Shown here one piece after another: positions 41,882 through 50,219 of a stretch of 64,000 nt of DNA. Under the pieces are notes generated by a model. The model ran no database searches and was not told the origin of the DNA. It saw only the letters and a program-made list of their open reading frames with translations. The DNA comes from Enterococcus crotali (GTDB lineage: Bacteria; Bacillota; Bacilli; Lactobacillales; Enterococcaceae). Numbering within the stretch: position 1 is the first letter of the stretch; every line of letters starts with the position of its first letter. The translations under genes were made by a program, and so were the position numbers. The DNA is taken from the NCBI RefSeq assembly GCF_000633635.1, contig NZ_AYPQ01000003.1, forward strand, positions 277,694 to 341,693. Reading direction: 5' to 3'.

Positions 41882-42540
41882 TGACAGAATATATCGAGAA
41901 AATGAGCTATTATCTTCCAGAATTAAGCAAGGCTTTGTCAGAAAGTGGTATCATGATTTTGATTTCGATCATCGCAGCCATTACCATTGGTTTACCACTA
42001 GGAACCTTTGTCTATTTAACTAAAAAATTACCAACAAAAACCAATCATTGGCTCGGTCTTTTGTTAAATGGCTATATCAATATTGTGCGTTCATTTCCAT
42101 TTTTATTGTTTGTGGTAGCGTTGATTCCCTTTACTCGCTTAGTATTAGGGACGGCATTTGGGACCTATGCTGCTTCATTACCATTAAGTTTTGTTGCGGT
42201 TGCGCTATATGCTCGGCTTGTAGAACAAGTATTGTTAGAGATTCCAAATGATATTTTAGAACTCGCCCAGTCTTTGGGTAGTACGAAGTTTCAACTAATT
42301 AGTCGTTTTTTGTATGTTGAAGCACGATCGGGGTTGGTCCTTTCACTGACCTCAGTGATTATTAGTATGGTTTCTTATTCCACGGTGATGGGCGTGATCG
42401 GTGGCGGTGGTATTGGTGATTTTGCCTTGCGCTATGGGTATCAAAGGTATGAATATGCGGTCATGTACACAGCCATTGTACTTATGATCATTTTTGTCAG
42501 TTTTATTCAAATCAGCGGCAGCTGGTTAGCAAAAAAATAA
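41878..42540 (+). CDS. MetI-like ABC permease
   Basis: 220 aa with five to six membrane helices and the EAA-type loop ELAQSLGSTKFQLISRFLYVEA, as in MetI. Couples to the upstream ATPase, with which it overlaps by 4 bp. Start is the first of two tandem ATGs. Confidence 0.92.
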   Translation: MMTEYIEKMSYYLPELSKALSESGIMILISIIAAITIGLPLGTFVYLTKKLPTKTNHWLGLLLNGYINIVRSFPFLLFVVALIPFTRLVLGTAFGTYAASLPLSFVAVALYARLVEQVLLEIPNDILELAQSLGSTKFQLISRFLYVEARSGLVLSLTSVIISMVSYSTVMGVIGGGGIGDFALRYGYQRYEYAVMYTAIVLMIIFVSFIQISGSWLAKK

Positions 42541-42568
42541 ATAAAAAATAATAGATAGGAGCAAGAAG

Positions 42569-43390
42569 ATGAAAAAGAGAGTAATGATTAGTTTGTTAGC
42601 AGTTGCAGGTTTAGTAATGGTAGGTTGTGGGGGACAGAAAAAAGCAGCAGATTCAGAAAAAAAAGAAGATAAAGTGATCAAAGTTGCTTCACATATTCCC
42701 TCGACTGTAGAAGTGGTTGAATTGGCTGGTAAAAATATTGAAGATGGTTATAAGGTTGAATTGGTTCAAGTCAATGACAATATTCAATACAATGAGCTGT
42801 TAAATGCTAAGGAAATCGATGCAAACTTTGCACAGCACGAACCGTTTATGCAAAAATTTAACGAAGAAAAAGACGGTAATTTAGTAATTGTACAAAAAAT
42901 ATACAACGCAAAAGTCGGCTTTTATTCTAAAGAATACAAAGATATCAACGATCTGCCAGAAGGCGCTAAAATTGCACTGCCAAGTGATGTCTCAAATGAA
43001 GGACGCGCATTAGCAATTTTAGATGACGCTGGTTTGATCAAATTAAAAGACGGTGTTGGCTTTAACGGCACAATCAAAGATATTGTAGACAATCCGAAAA
43101 AGTTTGAATGGGTATCTGTCGATTTATTAAACCTAGCAGAAGCATATAATGAAAAAGATATAGCAATGGTTTATAATTACCCAACGTATATTGCAAAAAT
43201 TGGTTTAACGCCAAAAGATGCGATCTTATTAGAAAAGAAAGTCGATGATCGTTTTGCAATTAGTCTGGTTGCTAGAGAAGATAACAAAGATTCAGATAAA
43301 ATCAAAGCATTGAAAAAAGCCATGACCAGTGATAAAGTACGAGAATTACTGGAAACGAAATATAGTGAAACATTAACACCAGCATTTTAA
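42569..43390 (+). CDS. MetQ/NlpA-type substrate-binding lipoprotein
   Basis: 273 aa. Lipobox VGCG after a short signal peptide; NlpA-family body (VIKVASHIPSTVEVVELAGK, NAKEIDANFAQHEPFMQKFN, IALPSDVSNEGRALAILDDAGLI). Binds the ligand outside the membrane for the MetNI-like transporter. Typical MetQ members bind methionine; the ligand here is uncertain because the operon starts with lplA and there is no S-box, T-box or other methionine leader in front of it. Followed by a strong terminator. Confidence 0.93.
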   Translation: MKKRVMISLLAVAGLVMVGCGGQKKAADSEKKEDKVIKVASHIPSTVEVVELAGKNIEDGYKVELVQVNDNIQYNELLNAKEIDANFAQHEPFMQKFNEEKDGNLVIVQKIYNAKVGFYSKEYKDINDLPEGAKIALPSDVSNEGRALAILDDAGLIKLKDGVGFNGTIKDIVDNPKKFEWVSVDLLNLAEAYNEKDIAMVYNYPTYIAKIGLTPKDAILLEKKVDDRFAISLVAREDNKDSDKIKALKKAMTSDKVRELLETKYSETLTPAF

Positions 43391-43400
43391 AGTACAATAA

Positions 43401-43453
43401 AGAGTGTACGGCTCTTCCATCATTTGACGGATAAGAGCCTGACACTCTTTTTT
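43401..43453 (+). terminator. Terminator of lplA-ABC operon
   Basis: Stem AGAGTGT..GGCTCTT / AAGAGCC..ACACTCT followed by T8. Confidence 0.92.
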
Positions 43454-43490
43454 TTGAGCTAGAACTGTGATCTAAAAATTCACGAACTGA

Positions 43491-44987
43491 CTATAGCTGT
43501 TTATAGAAGACATGTTTATACATCTGAGTACTAACATAGCTGATCAAGGATGCCCATTCGCTTTCATTTAAAGGGTTATCGAAATAAAAGAAATTCTCAT
43601 TGGGGTATCCTTTTTCATAACAGTCAGAAATCATGATATCCGATTGGTCAATAGTTTCAACAAAAGCAATCGATTCAGAGCTGAAGAAACTTGAAAGACT
43701 TCTTTCTATTTCTGCTGTAGTAATATGATTTTTTGAATATTGAATAAAAATCTTTAGCTGCTTAGGCTTTTTAGCGTAGTCTATAATGAAATAAAATATA
43801 TAGACCATGTAGGTGAGCGCACTCTTTGATTCTAATTCGCCAAGGTAAGGTGTTTCGGCAAACAATTGCTTCGCAAGTTCTGAAAGTTCGATTTCCATTT
43901 GTGGAAAGTCAGCAAAATCAGTACCTAATTCAGAGAGATTCTGGTCATGTTCAAACAAGTCGGTATTATCAATGGATAAGTATGTAACAAAAGTCAACAT
44001 AAGTAGGAGTGAGTGATAAGAAAAAAGGTAATCCTCACGTATTGGCTCAATAGCATAAGTTGCATAAAGTCTATCCAAAATAAACGTACAACTCTTAGAA
44101 ATCGGCAAATCGGATTGAATAAAAGCTTTCGCTATGTCTAGCTTCTGAGCTTTTGTATCACTATTGTAGATGTAAAACCGACATAAAAAGCCAAAGTAGC
44201 TTTCTTCTTGAACAAGAGCTGCTTCAGAAATCTGCATATCAACTGAAAATGTTATTGGATGAATGGTATTCATTAACCGAACAACTTCTAAAAAATCAGC
44301 ATCAAGAGTTACTAGTTTATTCCTATAAAAAATTCTCCATGTAAAGATAGTTTGATAATAGTTTAAACGGACTTGTTGGGATTCGGAAATATTGTCGATA
44401 TGGATGTCTTTCTCTTGAAGATAGCTTAAAGATTCCCTGAACGGCCAAACAATTCCCTTAAAAACAGCCCAATGATAATAAAAAAGAAATAATCGAATAT
44501 TTTTCTCTAAACCCTGAAAATTAGAATGTGATTTTTCACCTGTAAAAATGAGTTTTACATTGAAATAACTTAGGGCTTTATTAATCTCATTTAAACTTTT
44601 ATACGTTTGAGCAACACTTAAATTGATTTTTTGAGAAAGTGCCTCCACGCTGTTGAAATAGTCCCATAACACAGAATTAAAAATCAAATACTCATGAGAC
44701 TGCTGTATATAATGGAGTCTTAGCTTATCAATAACAAAATTTATATTTATCCAGTCATCTATCAAAATAGTGAAAAAAATATTATTTTTACTTAGATGAA
44801 CCTCGTTAGAAGAAAAAACTTCTGCTAAATCATTGTTAAGTGCTTTAAGTTTTGGGTAAATTAGATTTAACGATATTTCAGACTTCTCTGAGAGTGGATT
44901 GACAGAAATCCCATTTTTACTGAATAAAATAAGCTTGAATAGTTCAAATTTCTGCTGATCACTTTTCTTCATAAAAAAACGTTTCAT
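43491..44987 (-). CDS. Mga-family helix-turn-helix regulator
   Basis: 498 aa. Mga-type architecture: N-terminal winged HTH (SEISLNLIYPKLKALNNDLAEVF) and a second HTH region (SLSQKINLSVAQTYKSLNEINKAL-like segment near 130-150), followed by PRD-like helical regions and a C-terminal EIIB-like part. Start at 44987 (MKRFFMKKSDQQ) because AAAGGAGG lies 10 bases upstream; the longer in-frame ATG would overlap that site. Low-GC and Leu/Asn-rich compared with neighbours. Regulators of this family control surface or sugar genes in streptococci and enterococci. Target not evident here. Confidence 0.85.
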   Translation of the reverse strand: MKRFFMKKSDQQKFELFKLILFSKNGISVNPLSEKSEISLNLIYPKLKALNNDLAEVFSSNEVHLSKNNIFFTILIDDWININFVIDKLRLHYIQQSHEYLIFNSVLWDYFNSVEALSQKINLSVAQTYKSLNEINKALSYFNVKLIFTGEKSHSNFQGLEKNIRLFLFYYHWAVFKGIVWPFRESLSYLQEKDIHIDNISESQQVRLNYYQTIFTWRIFYRNKLVTLDADFLEVVRLMNTIHPITFSVDMQISEAALVQEESYFGFLCRFYIYNSDTKAQKLDIAKAFIQSDLPISKSCTFILDRLYATYAIEPIREDYLFSYHSLLLMLTFVTYLSIDNTDLFEHDQNLSELGTDFADFPQMEIELSELAKQLFAETPYLGELESKSALTYMVYIFYFIIDYAKKPKQLKIFIQYSKNHITTAEIERSLSSFFSSESIAFVETIDQSDIMISDCYEKGYPNENFFYFDNPLNESEWASLISYVSTQMYKHVFYKQL

Positions 44988-45093
44988 AGTTTTATAACCT
45001 CCTTTGTGAATCATAATATTTATTTTTAAATAATCAATAAAAAGATACGATAATTAAATGAGAAAAATAAAAAATGGGAAAACAATGAAAAAA

Positions 45094-45120
45094 AGAAGCT
45101 CAGTCTCCTAAGCTTCTTTT
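45094..45120. terminator. Bidirectional terminator
   Basis: Stem AGAAGCT / AGCTTCT with a 10-nt loop and A- and T-runs on both sides. Ends the minus-strand operon of the MFS and small coiled-coil genes. Confidence 0.75.
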
Positions 45121-45129
45121 CTCATCGAT

Positions 45130-45315
45130 TTAACCCATGATATTATTATTTTCTGTCGCTGCTTCAATTGCTTGTGCATAGTAGCTCATATTCATTTGAT
45201 ACTTGTCAATTGAAGTGAGGTCCTTTTCTATATGGCCTAAACGAGCGTTTAATTCTTCCATTTTAGCTAAGGTTTGTTGCAATACATCAAGCATGCGTTC
45301 ATCTGTATTCATCAT
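45130..45315 (-). CDS. Small coiled-coil protein, unknown
   Basis: 61 aa (MMNTDERMLDVLQQTLAKME onward), one predicted coiled coil with LxxxLxxI spacing, no membrane segment. Start at 45315 after AAAGGAG on the minus strand. It follows the MFS gene on the same strand (13 bp gap), so it is probably the last gene of that operon. Function unknown. Confidence 0.65.
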   Translation of the reverse strand: MMNTDERMLDVLQQTLAKMEELNARLGHIEKDLTSIDKYQMNMSYYAQAIEAATENNNIMG

Positions 45316-45328
45316 ATATTGTCTCCTT

Positions 45329-46537
45329 TTATTGTTCATTCAATTTATTTTCATAAGAAGGTGCTTTTGACTGGTAAAATAGGGCGTAAAGGATCATACA
45401 AACCACCGGAATCAGACCCGCAACGAAGTACATCTCTTGGAAAGAAAGAAAACTTCTTAGTTCTCCTAAGACGTAGGGACCAACACCCAGGCCAAGATCT
45501 AGTCCAATGAAGTAAGTGGATAACGCAATGCCTATTCGATGACTATTGGGACTGACTTTTAAACAAACAGCTTGACCATTAGACATAAAAGTACCATACC
45601 CTAAACCAATCAATCCACCTGAAACAAACAACATCCAACTACTAGTTGTTACACTCAATAACAGCAATCCTCCAGTTAGAAAAAGAAAACTGGGATACAT
45701 CACTGCATTTTCACCGCGAGCATCAAAGATTCTTCCAGACATCGGACGAGTTGCTGTGATCACCAATGCGTAGACTACAAAGAAAAACGAGCTAGCACCG
45801 ACTAAATCGATCACTTTGGCGTAAGAGGAAAGAAATGAAAGGACACTTGAGTAGGAAAGCCCCATCAAAAAAGCAATAAAAGAAATAAATAGTACTTTTT
45901 TTTCAATAAAACTATCAATGGTCCAACGAGATAAACTAGCTTTGTGTTCTGGACTTAATTGAATATTTTTTACAGGGAAGATAAAACAAGCAATTGTAGT
46001 CAATAAAATCAATATAATTGAAAATAGAATAATAAAATAAAAACTCATAGTATTGAGTAAAACCATCCCAATAAATGGACCGATCGCAGCCGCTAAACTG
46101 GTGCTTAAGCCATAATAATTGATCCCTTCCCCATGTTTTGATTTGGGGATATAAGCAGTTACGATCGCATTGGTGACAGTTGATACGGTTCCATACCCAA
46201 AGCCATTGAGCAAGCGAACAAGATAAAGAATCCCAATACTTGGAATATAAAGATAAGCAATGGTTGTAATGAGGTAAAATAAAGCACCATATCGTAAAAC
46301 CGCTTTTCTACCAAGCAGTTCCAACATTTTTCCCATAAATAGACGAGCAAATAAGGTGCCTATAATATAAATTCCTGAGGCAAGACCTGCTTGACCTAAT
46401 GAGGCATGAAGTGTATCTTGGGCAATCACTGCAATGATCACCATCAATAAGTAATAAACGAGATAGACCACAAAATTGATCAACGTAATGCTGATAAAGC
46501 CTTTATTGAATAACTTTTCTTCTGAATGTTCCGTCAT
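45329..46537 (-). CDS. MFS transporter
   Basis: 402 aa, about 12 membrane helices; MFS signature in loop 2-3 (LFARLFMGKMLELLGRKAVLR) and again in the second half (ATRPMSGRIFDARGENAVMYP). Probably a drug/metabolite exporter; substrate unknown. AAGGAA upstream. It is divergent from the Ers-like regulator. In E. faecalis the PrfA-like regulator Ers controls an MFS gene, so this arrangement is suggestive. A perfect 15-bp palindrome (46609-46623) lies in its promoter region. Confidence 0.9.
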   Translation of the reverse strand: MTEHSEEKLFNKGFISITLINFVVYLVYYLLMVIIAVIAQDTLHASLGQAGLASGIYIIGTLFARLFMGKMLELLGRKAVLRYGALFYLITTIAYLYIPSIGILYLVRLLNGFGYGTVSTVTNAIVTAYIPKSKHGEGINYYGLSTSLAAAIGPFIGMVLLNTMSFYFIILFSIILILLTTIACFIFPVKNIQLSPEHKASLSRWTIDSFIEKKVLFISFIAFLMGLSYSSVLSFLSSYAKVIDLVGASSFFFVVYALVITATRPMSGRIFDARGENAVMYPSFLFLTGGLLLLSVTTSSWMLFVSGGLIGLGYGTFMSNGQAVCLKVSPNSHRIGIALSTYFIGLDLGLGVGPYVLGELRSFLSFQEMYFVAGLIPVVCMILYALFYQSKAPSYENKLNEQ

Positions 46538-46608
46538 TGTTGAATGTTCCTTCTTTCTTATTATGATAAGCTAAAATTGCAAATTACAATTCTTTTCTGA
46601 AAGCTAGT

Positions 46609-46623
46609 GTATAGATACTATAC
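46609..46623. promoter_or_regulatory. Palindrome in MFS promoter region
   Basis: GTATAG-ATA-CTATAC, perfect 6-3-6 inverted repeat 72 bp upstream of the MFS start codon. It may be a repressor site or part of the MFS promoter. Confidence 0.45.
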
Positions 46624-46683
46624 GAAAAAAATCATAAAAAAAAATGCGGATTTGTTTTAAAAAAAAGATATTAACAAAAAAAC

Positions 46684-46731
46684 GCAACAAAAGTCATATA
46701 CATTTGTTGTTGCTTTTCGATGTGTTATCAT
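46684..46731 (+). promoter_or_regulatory. Promoter of Ers-like gene with Ers-box-like site
   Basis: TTGTTG (46704-46709), 16-bp spacer, TATCAT (46726-46731). TACATTTGTTG at 46699-46709 matches the E. faecalis Ers box as I remember it (AACATTTGTTG) at 10 of 11 positions and overlaps the -35. An inverted partial copy, GCAACAAAAGT, lies at 46684-46694. This suggests autoregulation. Confidence 0.55.
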
Positions 46732-46759
46732 CTTAAATAAGAATAGATTTTATTTTTTA

Positions 46760-46772
46760 CAGAAAATTTCTG
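46760..46772. promoter_or_regulatory. Palindromic operator CAGAAAATTTCTG
   Basis: Perfect 6-1-6 palindrome in the leader, 22 bp before the start codon of the Ers-like gene. A near-identical site lies at the same distance (22 bp) before lplA. Confidence 0.6.
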
Positions 46773-46794
46773 AAAAATGATAAGGAGTTACTAA

Positions 46795-47451
46795 ATGGAT
46801 AGCCATGTATTGCAAGAATACTTAGACGATCATTCGTTTCCTGTTGTCGTTAAGAAAAAAAGAACGTACCTTACATATGAAGGGTTGCAAGATCGGTATG
46901 CCTATATTTTAAAAAGCGGTATCATCAAAACTAGCGTCATCTCGCCAGATGGACGAGAATTCAATTTGAGATATATTAATAGTTTGGAAATCGTATCGTT
47001 GTTGAGAGATGAATATTCCCAGTTTATCGATGCACCGTTTAATATTCGGATCGAATCAGAGCAAGCAGAATTGTATCAAATTGATCGCGTTCAGTTTTGG
47101 AAGGATATCAATCAAAGCAAAGAACTACAGATGTATGTGAAAGATTATTACCGGGTTCGTTTGATGTATTCGATGAAGAAGATGCAGCAAATGTTGATGA
47201 ATGGCAAATTTGGGGCGGTGTGTACGCAGATTTATGAGTTGTATGATACGTTTGGTACGCAGATTGAAGACGGATTATTGATTGATTTTGTCGTGACAAA
47301 TGAAGAAATCGCTCATTTTTGTGGAATCACTTCTGCTAGTAGTGTCAATCGAATGATGCAGCAGCTGAAAGATTTAGGTGCGATTAAGATTCAGGATAGG
47401 AAGATCGTGATTACGGATTTGGAAATTTTGAAGGATAACATAATTTTGTAG
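46795..47451 (+). CDS. ers: Crp/Fnr-family regulator, PrfA/Ers-like
   Basis: 218 aa. N-terminal beta-roll (TYEGLQDRYAYILKSGIIKTS, ISPDGREFNLRYINSLEIVSLL) and a C-terminal winged helix (VTNEEIAHFCGITSASSVNRM, then MQQLKDLGAIKIQDRKIVI). Overall pattern and length match the PrfA-like group to which E. faecalis Ers belongs; the symbol is given on that resemblance, the divergent MFS gene and the Ers-box-like promoter site. Strong AAGGAG. Likely global regulator of stress or metabolism; the shared palindrome suggests it or another factor also controls the lplA operon. Confidence 0.75.
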   Translation: MDSHVLQEYLDDHSFPVVVKKKRTYLTYEGLQDRYAYILKSGIIKTSVISPDGREFNLRYINSLEIVSLLRDEYSQFIDAPFNIRIESEQAELYQIDRVQFWKDINQSKELQMYVKDYYRVRLMYSMKKMQQMLMNGKFGAVCTQIYELYDTFGTQIEDGLLIDFVVTNEEIAHFCGITSASSVNRMMQQLKDLGAIKIQDRKIVITDLEILKDNIIL

Positions 47452-47551
47452 AGGGATGTATCTAAGATCTAATTGTGATGCGATGATCTACGTGAGCGAA
47501 TTGTATTATCACCAATTACACCTTATAATGATGAGATAAAAAGCAAGAAAG

Positions 47552-47592
47552 AAGGAATCGATGAGCATTTAGCAGTGGATTCCTTTTTTTAA
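47552..47592 (+). terminator. Terminator after Ers-like gene
   Basis: Perfect stem AAGGAATC / GATTCCTT with an 18-nt loop and T-tract. Confidence 0.8.
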
Positions 47593-47622
47593 TCCATATA
47601 GATGTAGTGAAAAGGAGAAATT

Positions 47623-48558
47623 ATGAAAATCGATCGCTTACTCAGCCTGGTAAATTTGTTAACAGAAAATGACCGTATGACAGCTAAATGTTTGGCGGAA
47701 CGGCTAGAAGTGTCTAAACGAACCATTTATCGTGACCTTGAAACATTGAATTTGGCTGGAATTCCGATTATTGCTTATTCAGGTATTCATGGTGGTTACG
47801 GTATTGTCGAGGGATATAAAGTGAGTAAACATGTTTTCTCAAAAGAGGATATTTCAACGATTATGACCGGACTTTCGGCAATTCAAAGTATTTCACCGTC
47901 TTCTGAAATAAGCCCATTGTTGGCAAAAATTGCCCCGAATTCTGACTTACAGCAGCCTCAAAGTGATTTGCTGATCGATCTATCCTCATGGTATGAACCC
48001 AGCAAAGGGAGAAATAAACTAAACGATTTACGACAAGCGATAGCGATGCAGAGAATTGTTATTATTCGCTATCATTCCAAAAAAGGATATTCTGAACGGA
48101 AAATAGAGCCATATAAGCTTATTTTTAAAACATCGCATTGGTATTTATATGGTTTTTGCTTAAAAAGGCAAGGGTTTCGCCTGTTTAAGTTGACTAGGAT
48201 TCAAACCTACGATTTGTTAGATAAGTCATTTGAACCTAGACCTCTGGAGGGTGTAGAGTTAACTATGGTGTCTGAAAATGATTATTTGGAAGCAATCACA
48301 TCGCCAGAAATTCAGCAAATCGTCTTAACTTATAAGCAAGAAGATAAATTATACTTGATCGATAAATTAGGCGCAGAATTTTTTGAAGAAAATGAGCAAG
48401 AAGTAGCTGGTACAATCGTCTTTCCATTGTTGGATCAAAAAAAATCAGTCGACTTTATTTTACGTTTACAAGATAAGGTACGAGTGATCGAACCTCCTAT
48501 GATCGTTGAAGCGGTCAAAGCGAAAATTGAACAAATGTCTTTTCTTTATAAAAGCTGA
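47623..48558 (+). CDS. HTH/WYL-domain transcriptional regulator (YafY type)
   Basis: 311 aa. DeoR-like HTH at the N terminus (MTAKCLAERLEVSKRTIYRDL), a WYL domain (SERKIEPYKLIFKTSHWYLYGFC) and a WCX C-terminal part. WYL proteins bind small ligands or nucleic acids and often control nearby genes. AAAGGAG start. The DJ-1/PfpI gene follows after 90 bp containing a perfect TGACAA-TCAG-TTGTCA inverted repeat. Confidence 0.92.
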   Translation: MKIDRLLSLVNLLTENDRMTAKCLAERLEVSKRTIYRDLETLNLAGIPIIAYSGIHGGYGIVEGYKVSKHVFSKEDISTIMTGLSAIQSISPSSEISPLLAKIAPNSDLQQPQSDLLIDLSSWYEPSKGRNKLNDLRQAIAMQRIVIIRYHSKKGYSERKIEPYKLIFKTSHWYLYGFCLKRQGFRLFKLTRIQTYDLLDKSFEPRPLEGVELTMVSENDYLEAITSPEIQQIVLTYKQEDKLYLIDKLGAEFFEENEQEVAGTIVFPLLDQKKSVDFILRLQDKVRVIEPPMIVEAVKAKIEQMSFLYKS

Positions 48559-48571
48559 CAATCAGTTGTCA
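48556..48571. promoter_or_regulatory. Inverted repeat between WYL and DJ-1 genes
   Basis: TGACAA-TCAG-TTGTCA, perfect 6-4-6 repeat overlapping the WYL stop codon; candidate operator for the downstream gene. Confidence 0.4.
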
Positions 48572-48648
48572 CACGTCTGTTGTATGATGAATTTCAAGTG
48601 ATATATGAGTTCTCAGTCTAGAACTTAAAATAATAGGAGGAATAAAAC

Positions 48649-49263
48649 ATGACTGAAGTGCTTTTTGTATTATTAGAAGACTATGCAGATTGGGAAGCGG
48701 CATCGATTGCCGCTGAGTTGAATCAGCTAGAAGGATTCACGGTTAAAACAGTTTCAAATGAAAAACGAGCGATTCATTCAATGGGTGGTTTTTCTACATT
48801 GCCAGATTATACCTTTGCTGAAGCATGTCAAAAAGACTTTGGGGCGCTGATTTTAATTGGCGGAAAGTCTTGGCGCTCGGATAAAGCAAAAGAAGTTGAT
48901 GCTTTAGTAGAAAAAGCGGAACAACAAGGCGCTGTAATTGCAGCGATTTGTGATGCGACTGTTTATCTGGGAAGTATTGGTTTACTAAATGATCACAAAC
49001 ATACGAGCAACCAATTACAAGACTTACAAGATTATGCTGGCGCGAACTATACGGGTGCAAACCAGTATGTAGAAGTCCAAGCAATAAGAGTAGATAACTT
49101 GATTACAGCCAATGGGACTGGGCATTTAGAGTTTGCAAAAGAAATTTTGCTGGCACTTCAAGCAAAGCCTGAGAAAGAAATAGAACAATGGTATAACTTT
49201 TACAAGTTAGGTTATTATGAAGCGATAAAGCAAGAGCTGAGAAGTGTTGGGGATGCTGGTTAA
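48649..49263 (+). CDS. DJ-1/PfpI-family protein
   Basis: 204 aa. Class I glutamine-amidotransferase-like fold: LFVLLEDYADWEAASIAAEL at the start, nucleophile-elbow Cys in IAAICDATVYLGSIGLL, GTGHLEFAKEIL near the end. Likely a stress-related deglycase/protease-like or regulatory protein; activity cannot be assigned from sequence. AGGAGG upstream. Probably under the preceding WYL regulator. Confidence 0.9.
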   Translation: MTEVLFVLLEDYADWEAASIAAELNQLEGFTVKTVSNEKRAIHSMGGFSTLPDYTFAEACQKDFGALILIGGKSWRSDKAKEVDALVEKAEQQGAVIAAICDATVYLGSIGLLNDHKHTSNQLQDLQDYAGANYTGANQYVEVQAIRVDNLITANGTGHLEFAKEILLALQAKPEKEIEQWYNFYKLGYYEAIKQELRSVGDAG

Positions 49264-49284
49264 AAGTAGGTTGGGGCTTGTTTC

Positions 49285-49569
49285 ATGGCTGATTACTTGT
49301 TGCATTACTCTGAGTATAATAAGGAAAATCCTCATCTATCTGAAGCCACTTATTTAGGGTATCTGTTTTTTGAAGGATCGTTACAAGAACGTAAGGGGAC
49401 ATTTGTTTTAGAAGAACGTGGTACTTTCGAACAGGGACTTCCGCAAAATGAGTTAGTAATAAAAGAGAAAACGGGAACGAAAGAACTTTCAGGGATTCAA
49501 GGAACTGGCAAGTATTTTTTAGATGGCGCTACTTTGGTGATTGAGATTGATTATGTGATTGAGAAGTGA
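49285..49569 (+). pseudogene. DUF3224-type protein, N-terminally truncated
   Basis: 94 aa. LFFEGSLQERKGTFVLEERGTFEQG and GTKELSGIQGTGKYFLDGATL match the DUF3224 beta-barrel family, whose members are usually about 120-130 aa and begin roughly 35 residues earlier. The missing N-terminal strands are not found in any frame upstream, where the DJ-1 gene ends 21 bp before. The Shine-Dalgarno (TTGGGG) is poor. Either a remnant or a short variant. Confidence 0.6.
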
Positions 49570-49619
49570 AAAACTGGATATAAACAATCTGAAATGAAAG
49601 GGCGGTAAAATTGAGAGTT

Positions 49620-49660
49620 GTGTACAAATGTGTTACAATCGTTGTAACACATTTGTACAC
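49620..49660. promoter_or_regulatory. Perfect 41-bp palindromic operator of the RelBE-type pair
   Basis: Two exact 19-nt arms, GTGTACAAATGTGTTACAA and TTGTAACACATTTGTACAC, around TCG. It ends 16 bp before the antitoxin start codon and must cover the promoter, as expected for autoregulation by the antitoxin/toxin complex. Confidence 0.92.
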
Positions 49661-49676
49661 AAAAGGAGGGAACGAA

Positions 49677-49898
49677 ATGAGCACAGTGACATTCAGACTA
49701 TCTGAGGATGAAAAAGAGTTCATGCAAAAAATGGCTGAGTTTAATGGGCTATCCTTATCTGAACTTGCTAGGACTAAAATTTTGGAAAGTTTAGAAGATC
49801 AAATTGATTTGGACACCTACAATAAATTAATGAAAGAGCATCGAATAAAAGATGAAAGTATTTCTCACGCTGAAATGATGAAGGAACTTGGTTTATGA
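49677..49898 (+). CDS. RelB/DinJ-like RHH antitoxin
   Basis: 73 aa. MSTVTFRLSEDEKEFMQKMAEFNGLSLSELART is a ribbon-helix-helix DNA-binding segment; the C-terminal part (YNKLMKEHRIKDESISH) would wrap the toxin. ATG 49677 with AAAGGAGGG is chosen rather than the TTG at 49611, which would place coding sequence across the operator. Overlaps the toxin start by 4 bp (ATGA). Confidence 0.92.
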   Translation: MSTVTFRLSEDEKEFMQKMAEFNGLSLSELARTKILESLEDQIDLDTYNKLMKEHRIKDESISHAEMMKELGL

Positions 49899-50170
49899 AA
49901 GAAAAAAAGTATGTTGTTCGGTATGAAAAGGAAGCACAAAAAGTATTAAAAAAGATGGATCGGTTTCAAGCAAAATTAATTCTTTCGTGGATTGATAAAT
50001 ATCTGGAAGGGATTGAAAATCCCAGAATAATAGGAAAAGGCTTGGTTGGCGATAAAAGTGGTCAATGGCGCTATCGAATTGGAGACTATCGTATTATTGC
50101 GGATATAGATGATGAGACGATAACAATTCTTGTTGTAACGAATGGACATAGGAAAGACGTACATAATTAG
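49895..50170 (+). CDS. RelE/ParE-superfamily toxin
   Basis: 91 aa. YVVRYEKEAQKVLKKMDRFQ, GKGLVGDKSGQWRYRIGDYRIIADI and TILVVTNGHRKDVHN form a complete RelE-fold protein, with the Arg-rich and C-terminal HRK residues used in mRNA cleavage by RelE members. Intact and translationally coupled to the antitoxin. Confidence 0.93.
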   Translation: MKEKKYVVRYEKEAQKVLKKMDRFQAKLILSWIDKYLEGIENPRIIGKGLVGDKSGQWRYRIGDYRIIADIDDETITILVVTNGHRKDVHN

Positions 50171-50219
50171 TAGAAAAGGCTTAGAAGATGGTAAGGAACT
50201 TCTAAGTCTTTCGTTTGTT

